64,000 bases of DNA, taken from assembly GCA_012295275.1 (NCBI GenBank), contig CM022679.1, forward strand, positions 6,177,157 to 6,241,156, read 5' to 3'. Shown here in pieces: positions 51,861 to 64,000 of the stretch. A program made the position numbers and the translations under genes. Numbering within the stretch: position 1 is the stretch's first letter; each line of letters begins with the position of its first letter. The stretch is from Chrysomallon squamiferum. Taxonomy: Eukaryota; Mollusca; Gastropoda; Neomphalida; Peltospiridae. The notes beneath the pieces are model-generated. The model was not told the origin of the DNA. It was given only the letters and a program-made list of their open reading frames with translations, and did not search any database.

Positions 51861-53813
51861 TCGTGAAACTTACACCATCTCCATAATTGAGTGCAGACGA
51901 CATTTGTTGATTGGCAGACGGTGGAACCGAAGAAGAGATAGTTACGTCATGTTGACAGGTTGATAGACTGGTGTGCAGGTATTTATTTACGAGCGTGCAT
52001 GTTACCAATTTAGCTTGAATTTACGAGATTGCATTTTTCTTTCAACAGAGATTTCTTTACGCCGCAATTTTAATGAAATCATTTTGCACTTACGAAAATT
52101 AATTCTTTGTTTGAAAAACAAAAAAGTTTTGCTTCGAATTTTTTAAAAATTAATTAATAAAATATAATTCTTATTTAACAAAATTCTTTGATGGTGATAT
52201 TGTTAATAATAATGTTAATAACGATAATGATGATGATGATAATGTTGGTAACGACGATGATGAAATATATATATAATTATCATTAACACCATTAGTTATT
52301 TATAATACTCCAGTAGGTTTATTAAAATGAGTAATATAACTATTAGTTTCATTACATTATTGATATTGCTATAGTACTTTTTATAATACATAGAAATTCT
52401 GAATTAGTCTATCTATATGTCTATTTAGTTATTTAAGTTATTTTACAATATACTGCAAATAAATAAAATCTGGTACATAGGAGTATACTAAATGAAATAT
52501 TATGCAGTTTTAGGAATAAAACATAATTGATGACAACTAATACTGCCAATGAATATTTTTGTTTTATAGTTTATTAAAATTATTAGTAACACTTATAAGA
52601 TGGTGGTAAGGTTAAAAAACAATTACTAAACGGTTACAGAGATAATTAATGCCACTACTGTTACTTTTATATACATATATAATATTTTGGGAAAGAAGCA
52701 TAACTCATTTATTATATGATGTCTTGTAGGTCATAAACATTGTTAGTTTCGGTTTTATAACACCCAGTGGTCTGTTACATTACCGATCAAATAATTTGGT
52801 TATTCTCTTATTTCAATTCATAACAAATAATAACTATTATTACTAGTATATACAACGAGTTAATGCTCTGAATATCTTTGACAGTTGCAGATTATTAATA
52901 TTAGTACCCGAGAATGAATCATTACAAATATACTGAAGCACTATGATTACTGTGGTTATTCTATTTTACTGATTGTTAGATTATACGCTATCATGCAATT
53001 TCTGAGATATTAAAATACTAGAACCATAAAGATATACAGATACTGAAATCATGGGTTACTTTGAGAATTATAGCTGCGTATGAGAATTCTTCGACTGTTC
53101 AGAAGTCACAATTTTTAATACACTTTTAATGAATAATAATTGTACATTACGTTATTTGCTACGACCAAAATCTGTTGCATTTCATTAATATCATTTATTA
53201 TTTCATAACGTACTCTGAATAAATGAAAGCTGATTAATATACAGTGAGTATTAGTACTGACTTGACATAATTTATTTATAATTTTTCGGGTATAAAATAT
53301 GAAAAATATCACACTTCTGTCTGACAGGTTATTTTGATGATATCATTCTAATAATAATTTCAGACAAAATGGCTAATTCATCAGTGTCATTTGTCTTTCC
53401 AGAACAAACTGTTTGCATTTGGTATGAAGATAAGAAAATAATTAGTTACACTGGTAAAGCGATAAAATCTGGTGTCTAATAAAGATGAACTGATTTTTTA
53501 TTACCATCGCCTGCACTTCCAGTTGCTTTTAAATGATAAAAATAACATCTTATCCGTTTGTTGGAGTTGTACATTTAGCCAACGAAATATCTTATGGGGA
53601 AAATACAGATATCCGTGCAACTGATTCACTCAAAACGATTAACCTAATTACTGGTTAAAAGGAAACATACACCTGAAAAGTGCGGCCAGGTCTGTTCTGA
53701 ATGTTGAAATTATGGATCTGGATACACCAGATGTTTATAGTTTGCAAGATACTGCTTCAAGAAGCAATTTCGCTAAGCGATGTGTAGTAACGGTTCATAG
53801 CCTACGAATACTG

Positions 53814-53817
<4 letters not shown>

Positions 53818-53907
<90 letters not shown>
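53818..53907 (+). repeat. (CT)n microsatellite
   Basis: About 90 bases of CT. Confidence 0.95.
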
Positions 53908-53908
<1 letters not shown>

Positions 53909-54923
53909 ATCTGTCTGTTTTATATGCATTTGAAAGATGCACTGTAATATGATTGATGCTTAGTTGAAAATCAACAGTGTTAATATTTTCGGTGAAGGTC
54001 AAAAACTCATTGTCTTCAGTTTGCCTGGCATTAAACTTGATGTTTGTACAAAGAAGATTTATTTTACAACATAAATTTATTTCATTCGATTCATTTATTT
54101 ATTTAATATTAGATTTGTCAGTACAAATTATTTTAAACGTATACACATATGTACACCACACATGTTTTCAGATAAATAAAAAAATACATACCACGTATAT
54201 ACAAATGATCATATACACATACACACACATATATAAAAGGTTATTTACAACATCATCTGCCTTTCCGGAATGTCTTCTTTGCAGTGTGATGTAAATAAGA
54301 AAATAACGCATTATAGTTTTAAATTAAGAAACATTTCATCAACACTAAATAACAAAGAGAAAGTTAAGGGTGAAAAAAAAAAAAAAAAAAAGACCGTAAA
54401 AACTTGTTGATGTTATTTTCATTAACTAAGCTTTTCATGTACAATCTTACATCAGGTCGATCTCACCTTGAAAGAAAAACGTTTTGGCAAAACTTCAAAA
54501 TTTTGCTCTGTCTGCCGTCGTGGAAAAGCGGCAAGAGGTGATAACATCTCTAACAATAAAAACAACACACTTGCCAACAACCAGCTTTCATGAAGGATGT
54601 TATGGGTTACCATGCATAACATTAAAACGTACAGTAACAAATTCCAGTCTTGTACGAGACGTTACGGAAATTTTATGCTTAGCATAAGAAATTATTATTT
54701 TTTAACACAATTATCTGCGTGTGTGTTTCATTCGATGTCAATTTAAATATATAGCTGGTTACATATGCATAGATGGACATACATACATTATGTGCACGTA
54801 TGCATGTATGTGTATGCATATATACATATGAATGTGTATGCATAAATGTATATATATGTGTATCTGTGAACGTACGTACATAGGTATGTATGTATGTATG
54901 CATCTACATTAAAAGTGTATGTA

Positions 54924-54980
54924 CATGCATTCTTCTATTAGCGTGTATGCACATGCATTCTTCTATTAGCGTGTATGCAC
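54924..54980 (+). repeat. 28-bp tandem duplication
   Basis: CATGCATTCTTCTATTAGCG and the bases after it occur twice in direct succession, starting at 54924 and 54952. They follow a tract of TATG/CATA-like repeats. Confidence 0.85.
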
Positions 54981-55129
54981 TGTGTATTTTTGCATATATT
55001 ACATATAGATTTTGACAGTTATTCTGATTATTAGAGAAACAGTAAACAAAAACAACAACAAAAAAAGGATATCTGAGATTGCTAAGATTTCCGATTAATG
55101 TCAAAATGTGATATAATATGCTATAAGTT

Positions 55130-55300
55130 AAAAAAAGAAAGAGAAAAAGAAAGTCAAAAGACAAGAAAAAAAAAAAAAAAGAAAAAAAAAAAAAAAAAAA
55201 GAAAGCCAAAAGACAAGAAAAAAAAAGAAAAAAGAAAAAAAAAAAAAAGAAAAAGAACAACAACAACAAAAGAAACCAACAAAAATAACCAAAAAACACC
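55130..55300 (+). repeat. A-rich low-complexity tract
   Basis: Poly-A and GAAA runs; a phrase around AGCCAAAAGACAAG/AGTCAAAAGACAAG occurs twice. Lys-rich and Phe-rich frames here are artefacts. Confidence 0.85.
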
Positions 55301-56266
55301 TTAAAAATATCTTTATATGCAATTAAACGGAATATCATAAAACTCGTCGTCACGACGTTTATGTGCAGACAGGAAGTAATCTAATTACTGTAACGAGCGA
55401 CCAAGATTTATTTACCACGAAAGGTTAGATGATATAGTTTCACTCAGGAAATTAGTTTTAAATTTTAGTTATTGAAAATTACAATAATTACATTTCCTAA
55501 AATACAAACTGAATATATTTTACAGAGTGCTAAAGAAAAAAAGAAAATGCTAAATCCACCGGAAGAAGAATTTTTTTTTTCTGCATTTTTTTTCTTTATC
55601 ACTTTACCTATTGTTGCATAAATAAAACATTTTGTACATTTGAAAGTATATGGGTTTCCGGTTGTTGTTGTTGTTATTATAACACACACACACACACACA
55701 CAAAAACCCTAATCCAGCTAATAATAAAATATGTCACCAATGGATAATGATGCTCCATAAGAGGATTCTGTTTTACCTTGATTTGATTTGTAAAACTGTG
55801 AAGTTTAGAGAAATGAAAAACAGAAATATATATCTCCATTACGTTTATTATTACAGAAATTATATTTTAAGAATATGTTACTAAGTATTGAATAATAGTA
55901 CAAAACTCAAGCATTATGAAACTGTCTTATAGTGAAACTGGGACGTTAATTATGTACAGTTAGTTAAAAATGAGGTGGTTAATAATCCATAAACTGATCC
56001 TAATAAACTGTTACACAAGTAATTCTTGTTTATTTTCCTGATTTATTTTTCTATACATACAAAAATACACACATACAAGAACATTTTCAAAGATTGGTAC
56101 CATTCTGACATTGTTGTTTATTATACGTAACATTTACAGCAAGGATGCCTGACCATACTGAAAGAGGTACCGGATTTTGATCAATGTTATATAGTACAAG
56201 TGTTATCTATAGACCATCGACGGTACAAATATGTAGCACATATTTTGCTGACGTCAGCTTATGTCA

Positions 56267-56268
<2 letters not shown>

Positions 56269-56349
<81 letters not shown>
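56269..56349 (+). repeat. (CT)n microsatellite
   Basis: About 80 bases of CT. Confidence 0.95.
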
Positions 56350-56354
<5 letters not shown>

Positions 56355-56639
56355 CACTCGTTGTGCCAGAGTACTGTTGTGATAACCTCGTAATACACTT
56401 ACAGTTTTGAAACAGATACTTTCCTCTACCACACAGATTCTTGAAACATGACTTCAGTGCACTTTGGTAAATGCGTGAAATTGTTTTCGGTGATATTAGC
56501 ATGATAAGCTGAATACAAAAGGAAGAATATATTATTTTTCTCTGCTATGCTCCTGGGGGTGAACAAATTTTGGGCTTTACCTTTTAATTTCATTTATTTG
56601 ATTATCAGTAATGAAAAATACTACTTCTGATTAATGACG

Positions 56640-56795
56640 GTGACATTCTTGTAATCATTAAAGTATACAGGACGGTCTTTTATACTGTAATAGACAGTGG
56701 ATGGAACAGGAAATAACAGAACAGACGCTCTGGGCTTAATTGATGCTGTGATCTACCACGCCTCAGATGTTCGCTTTAACCACTGAGGGTTAAAT
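56640..56795 (-). mobile_element. SINE, mollusc type, with tRNA-like head
   Basis: On the minus strand an A box CTCAGTGGTTAAAGCG (56787-56772) is followed by GGCGTGGTAGATC and a decayed B box. After it comes TTATTTCCTGTTCCATCCAC, then GTATAAAAGACCGTCCTGTA. Head and body are in the order of the SINE seen at 51205 and 18610. Confidence 0.6.
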
Positions 56796-58554
56796 GCTTG
56801 GTGTAAGACAAATAAAGACTGTTAATGTTTTTTCACTGTCAGTGGTCCTTGGTTAACGGGCTCCACGTAGAGACCAGAATACACGTGTTATCAATATACC
56901 TGGTCCAGTATACAGGTATTCTTATAAGTTTCACTGTTCCTCAAATAGTCGTGGCATTTGTGTCGAAAATCTATCATGAACATGTGCATGCCATAACCAA
57001 ACCGATTATATTGGAATTCCAGCATCATCTGACGAACTAGCGTCTTAACCTGTCTAACACTCGATATGTTAACTTGGAAAGAGATTTATTACCAAGGTCA
57101 CATTATATTAACAATATCTAAATGCCATATCTTTTAAAACACACCAAGATGTATAATTCTGTATAGAATATATTAAAATAGATTCTGTCATATAAAAAAG
57201 ATATCACGTCTAGGGTAAAATATCATTTGCAATATGGAATTCAAAAAACGATTTCTTTATTTAACCAAATCCAAAACGGCTATAGCTTCGTTGAAAAGTA
57301 AAACATCGTGGGGCTGAGGTTTCAATTAGTTTTTCTTTTTAAAAACGTTGTTAGTGATATTTAATAAGCTTTGAAAATATTAACTTTGCAAAAAAAGTTA
57401 TTACGTCGCTCTGCTAATTCTTCTATATTTCTGTCTAAAAAATCCTTTCAAATATTCGTTTTTGCAACAGCACTGTTATCAATAAAATTATTGTTTTATA
57501 GAATTGAACAGAACAGTGCAAATGGACTTGAGCACATTAACAGCACAAGAAGTTTTCACTGGAAGTTTTTCGAATAAATGGTAAAGGACAAACTATACAG
57601 TAAGATAACTAGCTGCCGGCTGCCCTGCTGAAAATGTGTTCTTTGCTAAGTTTATCCTTGATTTCTGGCACACTGACATTTGTTGCAGTAACACAACACC
57701 AACTACCAACAAACCGAGTACTGGTGATGTTAAACGGAGAATGCATCACACATTGTCTATCAGTATCAGTGAATATATCGTACTTACAAAATATTATTTT
57801 ATTCTTATTTATATAATTTATTTAATGCTAACCTTTTGATAAACCGTGCATTTATATTTTAATAATGATAATGAAATAACAGTAGATTGTTATAACGATA
57901 ATGATGATGATATTTTGGAATTATAGTTCATACCAAAATATTTCTAACTGCCAAACGTATATTCTATTTATATATTTATTTATTTTTATTACATCAAATG
58001 TATTTTTTAAAATAAATGTCACTGAAGAATTTAGACTAACTTTATTTAACTTATTTAAAAACAGATAAATGTTTCGTTATAAAAATAAATTTCTGTATCA
58101 CAGACATTCTAGAAGAAACACAATTTCGATAAACCTTGTTCTGAACAAAAACATACAGCTCCCAACACACGCACTTATGTGTGCACGTCTTATGTACATA
58201 TATAAAGAATAACAGTAGAAATGCTCGTGGGTCGTCACACTTGTGATTATACCAAGTTATGTGTAACCTACGTGCCTGTACTTCTAACAGATGCACAAAA
58301 CACCTGAAATTACAGCTTCATTTTCTGCCATCTGTTTTACATTACACCACCAACAAAAATGTTTCCCCCTTAATCTCAAGTTAACACTTTAACTAGAGAA
58401 TCATCTTATAGTTATCTCTTTATGTCATCGTTTTAAAAAGAACGCAGTTTGTTCTATTGTTGCTGGTGGCTGTAATAGCTGTAATTTGTTGTTCTCGTAT
58501 ATTTTGTAATTGTTTTTTTCGTTAAACAGTAGGAACTTTCGACAATAACACCTA

Positions 58555-58556
<2 letters not shown>

Positions 58557-58612
<56 letters not shown>
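58557..58612 (+). repeat. (ATT)n microsatellite
   Basis: About 18 ATT units. Confidence 0.95.
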
Positions 58613-58614
<2 letters not shown>

Positions 58615-59079
58615 AAAAATAAAAGGAAGAAGAAAACTAAGAAGTAGAACACAGATAAGAAGAAACATTTCCTTAGGGTAGTTAAATAACGCCAATTTTA
58701 TGCCAGATCCACAACGTTGTGTTATACCAATATGATGAATAAGACAGGATTTTACGAATGAACGAATAAATACGTTATTTTTAACTAATGTAAATAGAAA
58801 GATAACTTGCAGAAAAATAGTTTCAACAGAGCACTTTACATTTATTGTGTCGAAGGTAACAAAGCAACATGAATAATTTTCCAGAAACATCTTTCACAAC
58901 AGAAACCGTCTTTCACTGGAATATTGTTTGGCAGATTCCCAATTGCAAATGTCTGTCTTAGATGATTGAGTACCATAAACATTTATTATAGAATACTTAA
59001 TTAAACATATTTTTGGTAATGCATATGATTCATTATCTATATATTATCTGCTGAAAATAATTTCTACAGATTGTATTTT

Positions 59080-59082
<3 letters not shown>

Positions 59083-59112
<30 letters not shown>
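59083..59112 (+). repeat. (TA)n microsatellite
   Basis: About 15 TA units. Confidence 0.9.
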
Positions 59113-59115
<3 letters not shown>

Positions 59116-61921
59116 TTTAAATTTCTTAACATTTTTTATTTATCTGGATTTTGCCAGTATATTCTGTATAATATACATACATTTTATGGCTTAATTGTGT
59201 TGCATTTTAATGAGTGTTTATGCAATGCTTGTTTATGGAAATTAAAATTTGTTACATATTAGACAGAATAAGTATATTTATATTTATTTATTTCTGAATT
59301 TCCTGTGTTTAGAATAATGTTCAATATGTTTTTTTTACAGTGTTTACAATGTTTTATTTAAGAGTATTTCTGCTAAAGTATGTTTGTAATTATTTCGCAA
59401 TTACCACGCTTGAGCTGATTATAAATTATATCTGCGAAAATAAATTATGTATATTTTAATACATCTACATCTCAAATGCTCACTATTTTTTTTGTATTCT
59501 TTTATTTTTTATTTTTTTTTTTTTTTATTTTTTTTATTATCATTTATCGGTATCAGAATTCCATGTATTTATTAGATAAAATTCAAAGATAACTCCACTG
59601 GATGTGTTCTGACATACTGACACTGTATTAGCAAGTTTCAGTACCTTTTTATGTATCAGTGTAATTTTGTATGTTCGATATAATTCATATCTCTTACAAT
59701 TAATGTATTGTATTTAAATATATCTACATTACCTATTCCTGTAAACTGTAAGGATTTAAAATGAAACAGGTTTACCATTATCACTTTAACTTTCCTCTTA
59801 CAGAAACCGCACTGTAAACGTATCACCTCATGGCGCCAGCACAATTCACGCAGGCAGAACTCAGCAGGTGCAAGTATTAACAAATCAAAGAGTTATATTT
59901 CTAACTGTTGAATAATAAACATAAAGGCTTGTTCTCACTGTATATAAAAAAAAAATTAATGCTTATGTGTATCATAAACTAGATTATATCTTAAGATCTG
60001 TACCGATATTCTTCTCGTCTTTGCAGTTTGTAACTCATATGTCAGTCATAAAAAAACATTATATCTTATGATTTGTACCCATGTAATTTCACATATTTCA
60101 ACGTAAAATGCAATTTGTAACGCTTTTGGGCAGCAAAACCGTAAATGTTAAGGCTTGTACTCACTGTGTACCATTCTTAACGTAATAATGTTCTAAGTCT
60201 GATAAAATGTATGTATCGTAAATCGAAAGACTTATGAAGAGTATATTATTTTATGATTTCCACGCACCTGTTCATTGATGTATTTGAAACTAAGTCTCAA
60301 AGAACACACATATCGTTGCTAATAATTATATAACAAACAAGTGAGACAGTCCTAAATAATAGCATCATATACTGAACACTAAAGATATAGATGCTGTTAT
60401 TAACTGTAGAGAATAAATGTATCTTTAGGACTATTTTAGATCAGAGCTGTTTAAAAAAAAACGTAAATAATAATAATATAATTGTATAGATAAACATGAT
60501 GCTAATAACTACATGACGTAACTAACTTTTGGGACAGTTCAAGGTTGGAGTTGTATAAAATTATAATATAAAAAATTATAAAGGCTTTGCTTTAATTTGA
60601 AAAGGACGACTCTGTTCCAGGAACCATTCAAATAAAGTAACAATACTAAGATGTAGCAAACTTTTGAGTTAATTATTCATAGTTATTGCATAAAAATAAA
60701 GCTCTTCTTAAGAATGTTACTATAAATTGCAAGGCATAAATGTACCTTTATCAGGATTCCAGATCGGCTCTGTCTGGGTTTTTTTGTTGTTGTTTTTTGT
60801 GTGTTTTTTTAAAAAAATGTTATTTAGCTCTGCAGCATTGTGCGCCCGCTGTGTTTGATAACACTAACAGATACATTTCTCCAGAACACAACACCTCCGA
60901 ATGTTTCTATAAATCAACATACCTGTCACTCTCTACTCGCAGTTGTTGCATAGCGCAGTTTCAGCAATCACCATCAAAAAGGAACAAGACACAACTACTG
61001 ATTGTGTGGATCCATAATTTATGTCGACGGTGAGTTTAAGAAGATTAGGTCATGGTTACAGAGAGTGCATGCAATAAATATGTATATGTATATGTATATA
61101 ACATATAAATATAAATTATTGAAACCATGGATCATTCTCTTCAGTTATTTTTTGGACACATACCGAAGGTACGATCTTCACCTTCACGTTCTGTCAATTC
61201 AGCCGATAGCAGCAAAACAGATAAATCTTGGAAATCAAAGGTTATCACTATCATAGATAAAATTTTAAGATGAATTTATTTGAATTCCTGCAAATAAAAG
61301 TAATCAGAATCTGTGGAGGGGGGGGGGGGCTAAGTGCACTATTTTACAGATTAGCAATAGGATTTTTTTTTTTCTGAAAATATATTTTAGTGAACATAAT
61401 AAAAAAAAAAAATATATATATATATATATTTTTTGTTTGAAATGTCAAAATGTCTAAATAAACAAATAAACAAGTTAATTAATTAATTAGTATTTAATAA
61501 TATATTGGTTTAGGAAAATTTATTTATAACAGAACAAAAATCACTTTTAATTTTAAAGCATATTTAAATTTTAAAACAGCTTAAAACGAGTTACAGTATG
61601 CACAAGACAACAAGTAAATATCCGTGGGCGTAAGTGTTGCATAAGTGTATTTGATAACAGCATTATGTGACGAGAAACAGTTAATACCGTTAAAACAAAG
61701 ATCTCCAAAGAAGTCTGTGGTGTTATCAGAAAGTTAATACTCGTTATCAGCGCTAATTCTTACATCTCTGCACGCCAGCAGTGGAAAACTTGTTAAATGT
61801 AGCGAGTATTGTTACACAAGGTACTTTCACATGACACAACTATAGATCACGATTTTGGATTTGCTTTACATTTGATATGATTTAGGCAACAATTTACGTA
61901 TCTTTTACGACTTTTTAATGA

Positions 61922-61953
<32 letters not shown>

Positions 61954-64000
61954 CTTGCCGAAAAGGATAAGCAGCAGTAGCATAAGAGATATCATCTTTA
62001 TTGTTATTTTAATTCACGTACCTAATATTTAGTATTCTGTCACGACAGATGAAGTGTGGCTGCAACAAATGATTACTGCAAATTGCACTGTAGAAAAGTA
62101 CCTTATGTATATAGCGAGCAAGTAACTGTAGAGCTATTTCGGAAAGCTACATTCCTGACAGAAAACGTTGGCCTTGTACTTTTTTTTCCCCGTTTTTTTT
62201 TTTTTTTTTTTTTGTTGTAATAACTGTTCGAGGTGTATCAACGACTGAAGCGATATTCTTCGTGTTTACATCGCAAATTATAGGAATATCAGAAACATGG
62301 GGTAATTAAACAAACAGCAAACTAGAAGTCCATTCCCAACACAGGATTTAGCTTCAAAACAAAACAAAACTCTGTTTACGGAATGTCCTGGCGGCATTCA
62401 GTACATGCTTCAGGGCAAGGTTGAAACTGTTCAGTTCTGGACTAAAAGAAATGGTTGGTTTTTATGAGATTTGTTACCTTAACGACTCTGAGTTATTATT
62501 ATAGCCATGTGGTCAAGTGATAAAGGTTGAGTGTTCAGATATTAAGGACAACATTCTATTTCAGAACATTATTGTTGCACTTTGAGCATTCACATTCTGC
62601 TAAGGACAAGACATTATGTATCAATTTCCTTCCAGTATACCGACATAATAATCAGGCCAGGTAAGAGAACTCATCTTAAAAGAGATGTATCGAATTTCAA
62701 AGGACATGAAACTAATAAAACTTTAACACCATAGTCTTCGGTTTAAACTATAATCTTCAAACTTTGTAATAAGAAGCAAATCTGGTATTTTGTAATAAAG
62801 TTTAGCATTTTGAAAATAAAAAGCTTTCTGTGTTACTGTTGGTTTTTCAAAATAAGTAATCAGAAATATTAATTATTAGAAAATATAACAGTCAACACTT
62901 CCTAGGATCACAGTTTTATTTAGCAGTAAATGTATTTATATTAAAATAGCTGGCAGTATAAATGGTAATGCAAACTATGTGCTATTTCACAGAAGGCAGT
63001 ATGTATGCATCACAGAAACATGTATCGGAACTTATACAAAGTAACTTCTAATTAAAAAAAAAAAAATAATAATAGCAAATAAACATATATAAATATATAT
63101 GTGCGCGTGTTTAGGTGCACATGTTTGCTTTTCTGCAAACGCACAAGAAAGTCATGGTATTTAAACTCCAGCTTTTTTCTTTAGTAATCTTTACAAGAAC
63201 GTCTGCAGAAAAAGAAACAACGATAAAACCTTCGCCACTGCCATTCAACCTTGTTTGACTTTGACCTTCAGAACTCGACAGACGAGTAGGTCTAGGTAGA
63301 GGAAATCACTATGAATGGATAAAACATTACAGAACTACTGTCGTCATAGCCACAAACACCGGCTCAATGAAATGCCCGCTATGAACACTGACATTTAAAT
63401 TCAAGATAGCAAAATTACATAAGGCAATAGATAATCTATTAGCAAGTGCAATGCATGACCTATTCTTATAATGCTGATGCCCACGACTGGCTAATGGGAT
63501 CAAACCTCTGTATCAGCGAAATAAAACAAATTGTATTATTATTATAAAGCCCTTTCAGTATTCCAGTGTACTGGGTCATATAATGGATGTTTACTATTTT
63601 TTTTTTTTTTTAGGAAAATAATGAAAGGATATTTTTTGATACCTCAGTATGTTATAAAATTGACAGTCAAACACGACAACCGTGATGCCGAATTTAAATT
63701 TCTTGAAAAGAAAACATTTGACTTGAATTCATTGTCTCTCTACCTATATCTAAATATATGAATTTTAGTGAATATCATGTATAAATTTGTGTGTATTTAT
63801 ATATGTTTGAATGTATGTATGTATGTCGGAATGTATGAATATATGTACGTGTGTGCTCAACATATCAATGAGTGTGTACATGCTTGTAGACATGAATGTA
63901 CTACTTATTTATATATTTAAGTACCTAAGTGTATGGATGTTTGCATGCATGTTCAGTGTTAGACGTTATGAAGCACTGATATTCAGATAAGATAAGTTTA

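Noticed and set aside
55098-55353. Lys-rich and Phe-rich frames on opposite strands
   Set aside because: Translations of an A-rich low-complexity tract.

Overview
The window is animal nuclear DNA and most likely molluscan. It is very AT-rich, with split genes, GT-AG introns, AATAAA signals and dense microsatellites. Several degraded copies of a tRNA-headed SINE resemble, from memory, a family common in mollusc genomes (gastropods and bivalves). I cannot name the species.

Layout. The window opens with the last coding exon of an unidentified gene (+, 214-323). WDR45/WIPI4 (-, 10552 down to 4696, 11 coding exons, 346 aa) lies head-to-head with RBM22 (+, 12026-18132, 9 coding exons, 428 aa). Two tandem paralogous leucine-rich-repeat surface proteins follow (+, 21139-22773 and 24208-25803); each is coded in a single exon with a signal peptide and a hydrophobic C-terminal tail. 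After about 7 kb without a gene comes INTS15/C7orf26 (-, 36283 down to about 32888, 6 exons). A Zasp-type PDZ gene (-, about 50109 down to 40767) then shows half a PDZ domain, two ZASP-like motifs and no LIM domain. Its N-terminal exon is not visible and may lie beyond the right edge. From 50.1 to 64 kb I find no certain gene, only SINE fragments, microsatellites and a few exon-like stretches.

The genes do not form a pathway. WDR45 is an autophagy PI3P effector, RBM22 a spliceosome subunit, INTS15 a subunit of the Integrator complex, and Zasp a Z-disc scaffold. Exon joints for WDR45, RBM22 and INTS15 were checked by reading frame and agree end to end (INTS15 has one ambiguous last acceptor). 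The most unusual signals are in non-coding DNA: a roughly 69-bp minisatellite in RBM22 intron 5 that repeats the intron's own donor site, a perfect 161-bp tandem duplication in RBM22 intron 1, a MITE-like inverted repeat near 38.1 kb, and a putative alternative end plus GC-AG intron in the Zasp gene. I found no convincing undescribed molecular system.
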